DNA of 64,000 bases. It comes from RPQJ01 sp963731105 (GTDB lineage Bacteria; Pseudomonadota; Gammaproteobacteria; Steroidobacterales; Steroidobacteraceae). The stretch lies in the NCBI GenBank assembly GCA_963731105.1, contig CAVSUM010000010.1, forward strand, positions 248,001 to 312,000, in the 5' to 3' direction. Below are positions 9,179 through 18,508 of this stretch, piece after piece (position 1 is the stretch's first letter; every line of letters begins with the position of its first letter). The translations under genes were made by a program, and so were the position numbers. The notes under the pieces were generated by a model that searched no databases, was not told the origin of the DNA, and saw only the letters and a list, made by a program, of their open reading frames with translations.

Positions 9179-10094
9179 ATGCACACTGACGAGCACTGGA
9201 TCGTCATCGTCAATCCCGCCTCGGGCCGCCCGGACGGCGGCGCGGCCTGGCGCGCCATCGAGGCTGCGCTGCGCGATGCAGGCATCGCCTTCGATGCGGT
9301 GCACACGGAGCGTCCGCATCACGGCCAGCAGCTCGTGCAATCGGCACTGGCCATCGGCCAGCGGCGCTTCCTCGTGGTCGGTGGCGACGGATCGGTGAAC
9401 GACGTCGTGCAGGGAATCATGAGCGCGGGCCTCGCCGACACGCGCGACGTGACCCTGGCCGTCGCCCCGCACGGCACCGGCAACGACTGGTCCCGCTCGT
9501 GGCACGTTCCGCGCGACCCAGCCCGCATCGCCCAGTTCCTCGTGCACGGCCGGACCGTGCTGCACGATGTCGGCGTCATCGACTTTGCAGCGACCGAGCG
9601 ATGCACGTCATTGGTTCATCAACGTCGCCGGCGCGGGCTACGACGCCGAGGTCACGGCGAACGTACCGAGACCGGTGCCTTCCGCATTCACTTATCTCGG
9701 CATCGCGCTGCGGGGGTTAGCGCGCTACCGGGCACCACGGTTCGTGATTCGCGCCGACGACACCACCATCGACCGGCGCCTGCTGCTCGCCTTCGTCGCC
9801 AACGCGCAGTACTGCGGCAACCGCATGCACGTCATGCCGATCGCCGAGATGGACGACGGCCAGCTCGACGTGCTGGCAGTACGCGAGTTGTCCCTGCTGC
9901 AGGCGCTGCCCAAACTCGCGAAGCTCTACGGCGGGCGCATTCTCGGCGACGAGGCGGTGCAGCACCTGCGGGCCGCGCGCGTGCGCATCGAAGCGGACCC
10001 GCCGGCGGTGATCCAGGCCGACGGCCAGATCGTCGGCACGACGCCGGCCGACTTCAGCGTAGCGCGGCAGGCGTTGCGGGTACGCGTGCCCTGA
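9179..10094 (+). CDS. Diacylglycerol kinase catalytic-domain (YegS/BmrU-type) lipid kinase, frameshifted
   Basis: This is an ATP-dependent lipid kinase of the DAGK/YegS superfamily, acting on diacylglycerol or another lipid at the inner membrane. It shows 'VIVNPASGRPDGG' at the N-terminus, the nucleotide loop 'VVGGDGSVNDVVQGI' and 'APHGTGNDWSRSW'. The frame breaks near 9600, after 'VIDFAATER'. The expected 'HWFINVAGAGYDAEVTANVP' and the C-terminal beta domain ('QADGQIVGTTPADFSV') are in the next frame and end at 10094. One indel restores a protein of about 305 residues, the normal length. It may belong with the lipid-storage genes downstream, but its specificity is not readable. Confidence 0.85.
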
Positions 10095-10206
10095 CGCCCG
10101 GCCCGGCTGGCGAATTTCCCAACCACGTCAACGTTTTGCCGCGCCGCAACAGGCACACTGCCGGTTGATCCTGGACGCGCCCAACGCGCGTGAGGAGGGT
10201 CAGCAA

Positions 10207-10281
10207 ATGGAACTCGCCGCGTTCGTCCTGTTCAGCTCCGTCGTGCTCTGGATCGTCGAGGAAGCCGCCGACCGAGCACAT
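10207..10281 (+). other. Possible small membrane peptide start with strong Shine-Dalgarno
   Basis: An ATG at 10207 is preceded by 'GAGGAGGG' at optimal spacing. It opens a hydrophobic stretch, 'MELAAFVLFSSVVLWIVEE', that looks like a single membrane span. The frame has no early stop and runs on antisense through the GTPase gene, so either the stop was lost to an indel near 10281 or the signal is accidental. The entry covers only the convincing part. Confidence 0.25.
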
Positions 10282-11751
10282 CTAGTCACGCGCCGGGTAC
10301 AGCCGCTCGAGCACGTCGGTCGCGACGGTCTCGAGCAGCGGCCGGAGCCGCGACTCGAGTGCTGCCGGCGAATCACCAGCCACGGCACCGGCCCAGGCCG
10401 CATCGAACGCGGCGCGCCGCGGCGTGACTGCCGCCTCCACCAGCGCTCGCCAATGCGCCGGATACTCGCCCGCCACCCAGTCGCCACGCCCGCGGCCAAA
10501 GTGCGCCACGGCCAGGTAGCGCAGGATCGCGCCGCCCACCCGCCCGGCCAGGAATTCGCTGGACCAGCGAACGGTCGTGGCATCGCTGCCGCGTGCCAGG
10601 TTGTACGCACTGGCGAGACCACGCGCACTGGCCGCGCCGAGCAGCCCGCCGAGCACCGCCCCGGCACCGAAGGTCAGCCCTCCCGCCGCAAGGTCGGCAG
10701 CCAGTCCACCGAGCGCACCGGAAACGGCGGCGCCGACCAGGCTCGCCTTGCCGGGATCGGCTGCCTTGTCGACCGAATACTCCGCGCCCATGCGCTGCAG
10801 GATTTCCGCGGCGGCCTTGCCCGACAAGCCGTGCAGCGCGATCAGCTCGTCGGTCGCGCGACGCACCTCGGCGTCGAGCCGCTGGGCGAGCTGCGCCATG
10901 GCGGCATCGGTCGCCACGTCGCTGCCCTGGCGCGATCCGAGCAGCGTCGTGAGCCAGGACTTGGCGGTGGCGCCGACACTCTGCCTGGCGATGGTGGCGT
11001 TGTCGGTCGCCGTGGCGGCGAGCTGGCGCGCCAGCACCTGCATCGACTGCTCGAAGGTTTGCTGGTTGCGCGCCCGCCAGGCTTCGGCGAGCCGCACGAA
11101 CGAGTCGCGTTGAATGGCAGGCAGCAGCACGCCGATCCGGTCGAGAAGCTCGTGCTCCTGCACCCAGCAGCGCGCGAAGGCGTCGAATGCGAGCGTGTCA
11201 CGCACCCACGGATAGCCGGCCAGGTGCGTCGCCCACTGCCGCACCTCGTCTGCCTCGACGTCGGTCGGCCGCGGCGGGCCGAGCTGGTTGAGCAGCACCA
11301 GCACTGGCTTGCCGATCCAGCCGAGGATCTGCATCTCGGCGTCGACGTAACCCGCGGCGGCCGGATGCTCGCCGGCGTTGACCAGGTACAGCACCACGTC
11401 GGCCTGGTCGCGCACGTTGCGCAGCGCTTGCTGGCTGCTGAAGAACGGCCGGTCCAGGTAACGGTCCCACACCTGCGTCAGGAACCAGCCGAGCGGGTTA
11501 CCGTCCTGCTGCAGGCGCCTGAGCAGGCGCGCGCTGTCGCCGAAGCCCGGCGTATCCCACAGCAGCAGCTCGTCGCCTTGCGACGTGGCGATCAGCAGGA
11601 AGCGGTCGGCAGTCTCGGTGACGTGCGCGGCATCCCGCACTTCGCCGACATCGCGCCGGAGCAAGGTGCGCGCCAGCGTGGTCTTGCCGACGTTGGTGTG
11701 CGAGATGAGGCTGAGGGAAATGGAGCCCTGCGGAAAATAGGGGACATTCAC
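10282..11751 (-). CDS. DUF3482 domain GTPase
   Basis: This is an Era-like small GTPase domain fused to the DUF3482 region. It shows the P-loop 'SHTNVGKTTLARTLL' (first Gly of the Walker A replaced, as in the family), the G3 motif 'WDTPGFGDSARLL' and the G4-like 'VLLNQLG'. The C-terminal half has Gly/Ala-rich membrane-inserting helices ('GAAVSGALGGLAADLAAGGL'). It is encoded directly downstream of DUF2868, the partner it normally accompanies. The start I infer is the GTG at 11751, which lies inside a REP repeat arm and overlaps the DUF2868 stop (GTGA). The first residues ('VNVPYFPQGS') are therefore REP-derived, and the conserved part begins at 'ISLSLISHTN'. The cellular role is unknown. Confidence 0.85.
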   Translation of the reverse strand: MNVPYFPQGSISLSLISHTNVGKTTLARTLLRRDVGEVRDAAHVTETADRFLLIATSQGDELLLWDTPGFGDSARLLRRLQQDGNPLGWFLTQVWDRYLDRPFFSSQQALRNVRDQADVVLYLVNAGEHPAAAGYVDAEMQILGWIGKPVLVLLNQLGPPRPTDVEADEVRQWATHLAGYPWVRDTLAFDAFARCWVQEHELLDRIGVLLPAIQRDSFVRLAEAWRARNQQTFEQSMQVLARQLAATATDNATIARQSVGATAKSWLTTLLGSRQGSDVATDAAMAQLAQRLDAEVRRATDELIALHGLSGKAAAEILQRMGAEYSVDKAADPGKASLVGAAVSGALGGLAADLAAGGLTFGAGAVLGGLLGAASARGLASAYNLARGSDATTVRWSSEFLAGRVGGAILRYLAVAHFGRGRGDWVAGEYPAHWRALVEAAVTPRRAAFDAAWAGAVAGDSPAALESRLRPLLETVATDVLERLYPARD

Positions 11752-11820
11752 CGCTTTTCGCCCCCCTGTGAAATGACTGGGGCGGTGGTTGGGGAAAAAC
11801 GGTGAATGTCCCCTATTTTC
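11733..11820. repeat. Paired REP element (BIME-like inverted repeat)
   Basis: Two perfect 21-bp arms, 11733-11753 and 11800-11820, are exact reverse complements of each other around the core 'AATAGGGGACATTCACCG', separated by a 46-bp loop. The same core occurs at 21651-21675 and 23089-23113, flanking a REP-associated transposase. That transposase is the likely source of mobilisation. The pair sits at the DUF2868/DUF3482 junction and provides both the upstream gene's stop and the downstream gene's start. Confidence 0.85.
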
Positions 11821-13295
11821 CCTATTTCCCGAAGGTCCCCTGTTTCCGCCTCGAGCCCGTAGCCCGCGACGAAGTCGCGCCACAAGCGTCGCCGCTCCTC
11901 CAGTCGTGGCGCAAGCGACGCATCGCCGCCGAATCGTTCCGCATACGGCGACTCGTCCACCACGACGCGCACCGCGGCCGGCGGGCGCGCCTGGTGTGCG
12001 GCATCCCGGGCGGCCGCAATGACCACGCCGTGATTTTCCGCCTCGGGGGTCGCGGCCAGGTTCATCAGCAGCACGTGCAGGTCGGCGGCGCGATGTGCGC
12101 CCAGCGCGAACGCCGTGCCGGCCATGTCCTCCTCGCCGTAGCGCAGCGAGGTGCGCCGCTCGATCTGCACCTCGCCGCCGACGGCCGACCGCAGCCACCG
12201 TTCGAGTCCTGCGAGCGCGGCCGCAGAAGGTTCATAGGCGTAGGGGGTCACACTGACCAGGCCCGTGCTGCGCAGCACGCCGCTGCCACGCAGCACGTCG
12301 ATCGCATACGGCCGCAGTTCCTGTGGCAAGGCCGAGGCGCGGCCGAGGCGTGCCAGCGCGAGCGTGGCAGTACCCGCCAGCAGCAGCCGCGGCACGACGA
12401 CGTAGCACAGCAGGCTGAGTGCGATCAGGTGGATCCAGGGCGCCGCGTCACAGCCACCGCCGGCTGCCGTCCAGCGACATTGCTCCACAGCCGCCAGGGA
12501 CTGCGGCAACTCCACGCCCGACCAGCCGGCCACCGGACCGAACACGACGCCCAGCACTGCGCGCACGGCCGCCGGTCCGAGAAACGTGCTTTCCCAGCCC
12601 GCTTCGTAACGCAGCACGGTGCCGCGCACGTACAGGCCGACGATCAACCCCAAGGCCACGACCGCCGCCGCGAGGTGCAACCAGCGCCGCGCGTGTTGCG
12701 CTGCGTACGCCGCGCCGAACGACGCCCAGCTCGACGCGTAGCGACCGAGCGCCTCGCCGAGCACGGCGTGCACCCGCCGCGTGGTGCGCAGCAGCGGTTC
12801 GACACGACGCTCGAGCAGCCGCGCCAGTACGTTGCCACGACGGAGAGAAGGTGCCGGCGACGCCGTGCGCGCCTTCACCCACGCCGCCGCGAGCAGCACG
12901 TACACGACCAGGTTCCAGGCGATCAGGCCGAGGAACGGCAGCGCGAGGATGTTGATGTGCTTGGTGCCGTCCATGGCGGACAGGCCGATGCCGCTGGCGA
13001 AGGCTGCGGCCAGCAGGACGAGCAGCAGCCAGCGCGGGGTACGCGTGCGGCCGAGCGCTTCCTCCACGATGGGAAAGCGGTTGCACAGGGGCCCGAGCAG
13101 TCGCCCAGCGCGCTCGCCGAGCGCCTGGGCCAGGAATGCATCGCCAGCGTCGGCGACCTCCCCCGATGCTCCCGCCGTGCGCACGGCCTCCCGCGTCGCC
13201 TGCGCCCGGTCACCCGGCGGCAAGAGCGTGCCGGCACGATCGGTCTCCTCGATCGCTTTGACCATCAGCACGGCGCGCAGGGTGTCTTCACGCAT
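11748..13295 (-). CDS. DUF2868 domain membrane protein with REP-derived C-terminus
   Basis: A 515-residue membrane protein of the DUF2868 family, which is commonly paired with a DUF3482 GTPase. Hydrophobic segments are visible at 'WLLLVLLAAAFASGIGLSAM', 'ILALPFLGLIAWNLVVYVLL', 'WLHLAAAVVALGLIVGLYV' and 'WIHLIALSLLCYVVVPRLLL'. A soluble C-terminal region contains 'VSVTPYAYEPSAAALAGLER'. The last 25-30 residues (from about 'REIGKIGDIHRFSPTTAP') are encoded by the two arms and loop of a REP hairpin at 11733-11820, and the stop codon itself lies in the REP. The original C-terminus has thus been replaced or extended by the repeat. Confidence 0.82.
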   Translation of the reverse strand: MREDTLRAVLMVKAIEETDRAGTLLPPGDRAQATREAVRTAGASGEVADAGDAFLAQALGERAGRLLGPLCNRFPIVEEALGRTRTPRWLLLVLLAAAFASGIGLSAMDGTKHINILALPFLGLIAWNLVVYVLLAAAWVKARTASPAPSLRRGNVLARLLERRVEPLLRTTRRVHAVLGEALGRYASSWASFGAAYAAQHARRWLHLAAAVVALGLIVGLYVRGTVLRYEAGWESTFLGPAAVRAVLGVVFGPVAGWSGVELPQSLAAVEQCRWTAAGGGCDAAPWIHLIALSLLCYVVVPRLLLAGTATLALARLGRASALPQELRPYAIDVLRGSGVLRSTGLVSVTPYAYEPSAAALAGLERWLRSAVGGEVQIERRTSLRYGEEDMAGTAFALGAHRAADLHVLLMNLAATPEAENHGVVIAAARDAAHQARPPAAVRVVVDESPYAERFGGDASLAPRLEERRRLWRDFVAGYGLEAETGDLREIGKIGDIHRFSPTTAPVISQGGEKR

Positions 13296-13367
13296 CGTGA
13301 CGGCATCCTACCGGAACCCATGGGTGCATCTTTCCCGCGATTGAGCCGGACCCGGCAGGCCGGATGC

Positions 13368-13622
13368 CTAGGCGACACGCTCCTTGCGCGCGCCGGCGTC
13401 CGCCTCTTCGCGCCAGATGTCGGGCTTCTGCGCCGACTGGCCACGCAGGTTGGCGGAGACGAGCGGCACGCGATTGCGTCGCGCACGGGCGCGAGCCCGC
13501 GCCTCGGCCGCCCGCCGCTCGGCGCGTCGCCGCGCGCCGACCAGCGCGGCCAGCACCCCGAGCAGCAACAGGCCCCCGGCGATCCACGTACCCACTTCCG
13601 TGTGTCCCAGCCGCAGCGGCAC
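13368..13622 (-). CDS. Small single-span membrane protein, unknown function
   Basis: This encodes 84 residues. 'VGTWIAGGLLLLGVLAALVG' forms one transmembrane helix near the N-terminus. It is followed by a very basic helix ('RRRAERRAAEARARARARR') and a hydrophilic tail. Codon use looks like the surroundings and nothing competes on the other strand. I do not recognise a family. Confidence 0.5.
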   Translation of the reverse strand: MPLRLGHTEVGTWIAGGLLLLGVLAALVGARRRAERRAAEARARARARRNRVPLVSANLRGQSAQKPDIWREEADAGARKERVA

Positions 13623-13735
13623 GACGTCCTGTCGTGGCAGCCATCGCTCGGCCGGCAGCGATGGTCACACGAGGCGGTGCGCCGCGAACAGCGCCATTTG
13701 TGGCGATTCGCGGCGCAAATCCGCGCCGACGCGCG

Positions 13736-14680
13736 TCAGTAGCGCAGCTCGGCGCGCCCGCTGTTGAACTTGTACGTGCAGACCGCCGGAATCGGGTTGC
13801 CGTTCTTGCGGCGCACCGAGAGCTGCATGGAGTAGCCGCCCGCGACCGGCCGTGCCGCCTGCTGGCTGACCACTTGCAGCCCCTGTCGCCAGACCTCGTC
13901 GACGCACTCGCGCTGCGCCGCGGCCGCACCACCTGATCCGCCACTGCCGCCGCTGCCGCCGAATCCGCCGATCGCCAGCTCGGCGCTGTTCGTCTTGGGG
14001 TGGAAGCGGCAGCCCGCGCGCACCGACTGGCCACGCAGCTGTCCTTGGATGACGGTCTCCCAGTACGAGCCGTTCTTCTGCGGAGTCGCGACCGAGCGGA
14101 CCTGGATGCCCTGGCGCTGCGCCTCGTTGCGGCACTGCACTTCGGCGCGCTGCTGCTGGCCGTGGTTGCCGCCGCCGGAGCCGCTGCGCACCACGTCGAA
14201 CACTGCCCGGCACCCCTTGTCGACCCACACCCGGTCGCCGCGCTGGCCCCAGCTGCGACCCTCGACGCACGCGGCGTCGGACTTGCGCTTCACCAGTCGC
14301 GCGCGGCCGTCGACCGGCAGCTGGCACTCGCGGTAGCGCTCGTCCTTCGACGCGCACATGAACCGGAAGCCTTCCGGCGGGCCGGCGTCGCCGCCGCCCC
14401 AGCCGAAGCCGTACAGGCTGACGTCACCGGTCTGCGTCGCGACGAAACAGGTGCCATCGGTCACGCGGCCACGGGAGTCGCGCGCCTTCACGTCGAGCTG
14501 CCAGCCGTCGCGCGACTGCTGGAAATTGCCGGTCGAGACGACTTTGAAGCCGCGTCGCTCGACCTCGCGCACGCAGTCGCCCTGCGCCGAACGCTGCGCG
14601 CCCGCCTGGGCGAGCGTGACCTGCACGGGCAGTGCCCAGGCGACCGCCGCGACAAGTGCCAACCCGATGATTTTCGACAT
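13736..14680 (-). CDS. DUF3011 domain secreted protein
   Basis: A signal peptide ('IIGLALVAAVAWALPVQVTL') is followed by 'GDCVREVERRGFKVVSTGNF', an internal DUF3011 module and two further repeats of a Cys-containing unit ('VQCRNEAQRQGIQVRSV', 'RECVDEVWRQGLQVVSQ'). DUF3011 is recognisable by 'CASKDERYRECQLPV', 'RSWGQRGDRVWVDKGCRAVF'. A Gly-Ser-rich linker precedes the last unit. The ATG at 14680 is preferred over an upstream in-frame ATG because it starts the signal peptide and has GAGAGG just upstream. The start lies beneath two tandem 14-bp repeats. The role is unknown and the protein is probably periplasmic. Confidence 0.8.
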   Translation of the reverse strand: MSKIIGLALVAAVAWALPVQVTLAQAGAQRSAQGDCVREVERRGFKVVSTGNFQQSRDGWQLDVKARDSRGRVTDGTCFVATQTGDVSLYGFGWGGGDAGPPEGFRFMCASKDERYRECQLPVDGRARLVKRKSDAACVEGRSWGQRGDRVWVDKGCRAVFDVVRSGSGGGNHGQQQRAEVQCRNEAQRQGIQVRSVATPQKNGSYWETVIQGQLRGQSVRAGCRFHPKTNSAELAIGGFGGSGGSGGSGGAAAAQRECVDEVWRQGLQVVSQQAARPVAGGYSMQLSVRRKNGNPIPAVCTYKFNSGRAELRY

Positions 14681-14686
14681 ATACAC

Positions 14687-14714
14687 CTCTCGGTATACAG
14701 CTCTCGGTATACAA
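14687..14714 (-). promoter_or_regulatory. Tandem 14-bp repeat upstream of the DUF3011 gene
   Basis: Two directly adjacent copies of CTCTCGGTATACA(G/A) lie at 14687-14700 and 14701-14714. Each contains the palindrome GTATAC, and a third partial copy runs into the start codon. The spacing (14 bp) and position just upstream of the ribosome-binding site suggest an operator or a slipped duplication of the leader. Confidence 0.45.
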
Positions 14715-14735
14715 CGCTGCGCAGCGACCATCGGT

Positions 14736-16737
14736 TTACCAGTGAATCCCGCGCATCAGCGAGGCAAAGATCATCGCCTCCTTGGTCGGCGGCCGCGGCG
14801 CGTCGCCATCGGCTTCCTGCCCTGCGCCGCCGCCGAGTCCGGGAACATGCGGTAGGCCGAGTTCATCACCACCTCGGACATCTTCGGCATGACGAGGTGC
14901 ATGATCTCCGCCATGACGCCGAGCCGCGTCGCGATGCGCTGCGGCTTGCGGATGATCGCGTCGGCGATCATGTCGGCCGCCTCCTCCGGGCGAGATGATG
15001 GTCGGCATGTCCTCGTAGATCTTGGTGGGCGCAATCATCGGCGTGCGCACCAGCGGCATGTTGATGATGCTGAAGTGCACGTTCTCGTCGTGGAACTCGG
15101 AGGCGGCGCAGCGCGCGAACGACTCGAGCGCGGCCTTCGACGCCACGTAGGCCGAGAAGCGCGGCGCGTTGGTCAGCACGCCGATCGAGGACACGTTGAT
15201 CACGTGGCCGTCCTTGCGCGCCGTCATCGACGGCAGCAGGTTCATGGTGAGGCGCACGCAGGCGAAGTAGTTGAGCTGCATCGTGCGCTCGAAGTCGTGG
15301 AAGCGGTCGTACGACAGCGCCAGCGAGCGGCGGATCGAGCGGCCGGCATTGTTGACCAGCACGTCGACGTGGCCGAAGTCCTTGAGAATGTCTTTCGCGA
15401 CCTTGTCGCAGGCCGCGTAGTCGGTGATGTCACAGGAATAGGTCTTCACGGCAGCCGCCAACGGTCCCGGTCTTCTTGCGGACTTCGGCGAGCTTCTCCT
15501 CGTCGCGCGCGACACCACGACCTTGCCGCCGGCCTCGGCGATGCGCAGTGCCGCCGCCTCGCCGATGCCCGACGAGCCGCCGGTGATCACCACCACCTTG
15601 CCCTTGACCGCACCGCGCAGGCTGCGGTCGATCGAGAGATCGGGGTCGAGGTGGCGCTCCCAGTAGTCCCACAGCCGCCAGGCGTAGTCCTCGAGCACCG
15701 GCAGGCGGATCTTCGCCTTGTCGAGGATCTTCTGGGTCCCGCTCGAGTCGAAGCGCGTCGGATAGTTCATGAACTGCAGCACCGACTTCGGGATCTGCAG
15801 GTCGCGCAGCAACTGGTTGATCACGCCCTGCACGGGCTTGGCGCGCTCGAGCGAGTTGGTGACGCCCTCCGGCACCATCGCGAACATCTTCGAGTCGACG
15901 CGGAACGCCATTTCCGGCGCGTGCGCGGCGCGGGCGAACACGTTGAGCATCTCGCCGACGCGGCGCGGCTTCGGGTCGGTGAGGTGGAAGCAGCGGCCGT
16001 CGAGCTTCGGCTGGTGCGCGAGGTGCACCATCGCGTTCACCACGTAGTCGACCGGCACGAGGTTGATGTAGCCGCCCTCGACGCCCACCAGCGGGATCCA
16101 GCGCGGCCAGGATTCGCGCAGCCGCTGCAGCGCCTTGAAGAAGTAGTACGGCCCGTCGATCTTGTCGATGAAGCCGGTCTGCGAATGGCCGACCACGACG
16201 CCGGGTCGATAGATGCGGAACGGGAATGCGCTCGTTGGCGCGCACCAGTCCCTCGGAGTCGTGCTTGGTGCGGTAGTACGGGTGGTCGAGGTCCTCGGCC
16301 TCCTCGAACATGTCCTCGGTGAACGTGCCTTGATAGAGGCCGGCCGCCGCAATCGAGCTCACCAGGTGGAAGCAACCGGCGTTGACGGCCTCGGCGAACG
16401 CGAGCGCGCTCTGCGTGCCCACGATGTTCGCCTTGTGCATCGACTCGGCACTGGCCTCGAGGTCGTACACGGCGCCGAGGTGGAACAGGTGCTTGACCTT
16501 GCCCTTCAGCTTCGTGAGGTCGCCCCGCGACACGCCGAGCTTCGGCTGCGCAAGGTCGCCCTTGATGGGCACGACGCGCTTGAGGCTCTCCTTGCCCCAG
16601 AACTCGTGCAGCTCGTCGAGCTTGCCGAGCGACTTGGGCCGCACCAGCACGTAGATGGTGCCTTTGCCGCGCTGCAGCAGGGACTGCACCAGGTAGCGGC
16701 CGATGAACCCGGTCGCGCCGGTCACGAAATACGTCAT
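14736..16737 (-). CDS. Two-domain fatty acyl-CoA reductase (alcohol-forming), multiply frameshifted
   Basis: The reconstructed protein (about 665 residues) matches the two-domain alcohol-forming fatty acyl-CoA reductases of wax-ester bacteria such as Marinobacter. The N-terminal extended SDR domain reads 'MTYFVTGATGFIGRYLVQSL' and 'FEEAEDLDHPYYRTKHDSEG'. A central region contains 'FMNYPTRFD'. The second, classical SDR domain has 'VVVITGGSSGIGEAAALRIA', 'VNNAGRSIRRSLALSYDRF' and the catalytic 'YVASK'. The end 'IFASLMRGIHW' is the family C-terminus. Reading-frame switches lie near 16220, 15515, 15465, 14993 and 14815. All parts are present in order, so these are more likely sequence errors than decay. 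The enzyme reduces acyl-CoA to fatty alcohol with NADPH, the substrate for the divergent wax ester synthase. Confidence 0.85.
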
Positions 16738-16900
16738 GGAATTCTCCCCGAGCCACGGCCGCCGCCGGACTTTCCGTGGCGCACCGGTTTTTGCGGCTAC
16801 CTTAGGGGTGGGCGGCGTGCAGGTCAACGTGGCAAGCAGCCGGCGGTCGCCTAAGATCACTGGCAGCGGACCCTGGCCAGGAACTTCCAAAGGAGCTCGC

Positions 16901-18418
16901 GTGGCGATGCCGAATCACGAACGCATGTCGAGCGTGGACACGGCATGGCTGCGCATGGACAGCCCCGGCAGCTCGATGATGATCGTGGGTGTCAGCGCCA
17001 CGGCCACGCCGGTGCGCCTCGACGACTTCCGTCGCATGCTCGAGCATCGGCTGCTGTGCTTCGGACGGTTCCGGCAACGCGCCGTGGGCGACGCGCTCGG
17101 CGCGTCGTGGGTCGAGGACGAGTCGTTCGACCTCGACGCGCACCTGAAAGTCGTCACCCTGCCGGCACCGGCGGGCAAAGCCGAGCTCGAGGCGCTCGCC
17201 GCCGAGCTCGCCAGCACGTCGCTCGATCCACGACGACCGCTGTGGCAATTCCACTTCGTGCCGAATTACCTGGGCGGCAGCGCCTGGGTGACGCGAGTAC
17301 ACCACTGTTATGCCGACGGCATCGCGATGGTCCGCGTGCTGCTGTCGATGACCGAACAGGACCCGGCGCCAGCCCTCGCGCCGCGCGCGACTGCTCGCCA
17401 CGGTAAGGCCGCGCCACGCACCGGCCTCGACGTGCTGCCGATCCTGAACTGGATCGAGCAACTCGTGCAGCCGGCGGAAGACATCGTCGAGAACGCGCTG
17501 GCGGAAGGCGCGAAGCTGCTCGAGGGCGGCATCCACCAGCTGTTCCATCCGGATCGCCTGACCGCGGTCGCGGCGCAGGCCGGGGGCATGCTCGGCGAGT
17601 TCGCTCGGGTCCTGACGCTGCCGGACGACCCGGAGACACCGTTGCGCGGCGCCCTGGGCGGCTACAAGGCCGTCGCCTGGAGCACGCCGATTCCGCTGCA
17701 CGAGGTGACGACAGTCGGCAAGGCGCTCGGCTGCACGATCAACGACGTGCTGATGTCCACGGTGGCGGGCGCGCTCGGTGCTCACTTGCGCGCGCAGGGC
17801 TTCGACACGACAGGGCTGCGGTTGCGCGCCTCCGTGCCGGTCAACCTGCGCACCGTGGACGAGCCGATTTCACTCGGCAACCGCTTCGGCCTGGTGTTCG
17901 TCGACATGGCGCTCGGGCTGCCGGATCCGCTGCAGCGCGTCGCGGCGATGCGCGACACGATGGTCGCGCTCAAGGGCTCGATGCAGCCGTCCATGTCGCT
18001 GATGACGCTCGGGCTGATGGGCATGCTGCCGGCCGCGGTGCAGCCGCCGATCGTGGAACTCTTCAGCCGCAAGGCATCGGCCGTGGTCTCCAACGTCCCG
18101 GGACCGCGGTCGCCGCTGTACCTGTGCGGGCAGCGCATCTCCGAGATGTACTTCTGGGTGCCGCAGAGCGGCTCGATCGGCCTCGGCATCAGCATCCTGT
18201 CCTACGCCGGGCAGGTGCATTTCGGGATGATTTCCGACCGCCGGGTGCTCGACGCGCCCGGCCCCGTGGTGGAGCGGTTCGCGCCCGAGTTCGAGAAGCT
18301 GCTGCTGGCGGCGACGGTGGGGCTGCTGGCGAGCCGTCCGCGGTCGCCGAAGCGCCGCAAGGCATCGGGCAAGAGCAGCGCGAAAGAAGGCCGTGCCGCA
18401 CCTGCGGCAAGTACCTAG
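16901..18418 (+). CDS. Wax ester synthase / acyl-CoA:diacylglycerol acyltransferase (WS/DGAT)
   Basis: This is a bifunctional acyltransferase that esterifies fatty alcohols or diacylglycerol with acyl-CoA to form storage lipids. It shows the catalytic HHxxxDG motif as 'VHHCYADG', then 'INDVLMSTVAGALGAHL', 'LRASVPVNLR' and 'SNVPGPRSPLYLCG', in the family's order. I use the GTG at 16901 because 'AGGAG' lies 6 bp upstream; the ATG at 16907 is two codons later. At 505 residues it has normal length plus a basic Lys/Ser-rich tail. It is divergent from the fatty acyl-CoA reductase across a 163-bp shared promoter region and is followed by a phasin gene. Confidence 0.92.
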   Translation: MAMPNHERMSSVDTAWLRMDSPGSSMMIVGVSATATPVRLDDFRRMLEHRLLCFGRFRQRAVGDALGASWVEDESFDLDAHLKVVTLPAPAGKAELEALAAELASTSLDPRRPLWQFHFVPNYLGGSAWVTRVHHCYADGIAMVRVLLSMTEQDPAPALAPRATARHGKAAPRTGLDVLPILNWIEQLVQPAEDIVENALAEGAKLLEGGIHQLFHPDRLTAVAAQAGGMLGEFARVLTLPDDPETPLRGALGGYKAVAWSTPIPLHEVTTVGKALGCTINDVLMSTVAGALGAHLRAQGFDTTGLRLRASVPVNLRTVDEPISLGNRFGLVFVDMALGLPDPLQRVAAMRDTMVALKGSMQPSMSLMTLGLMGMLPAAVQPPIVELFSRKASAVVSNVPGPRSPLYLCGQRISEMYFWVPQSGSIGLGISILSYAGQVHFGMISDRRVLDAPGPVVERFAPEFEKLLLAATVGLLASRPRSPKRRKASGKSSAKEGRAAPAAST

Positions 18419-18508
18419 CCCTCGGATTGACACAGTGCAGCAAAGTCCACGGATTCGGCCACAATAGTCGCAACATCCAGCCGCGGCACCGGCCGCGAAG
18501 GGGCATCC

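Noticed and set aside
10165..11805. A long plus-strand frame across the GTPase gene
   Set aside because: After the first 30 codons it is low-complexity antisense sequence. The minus strand encodes a recognisable P-loop GTPase.
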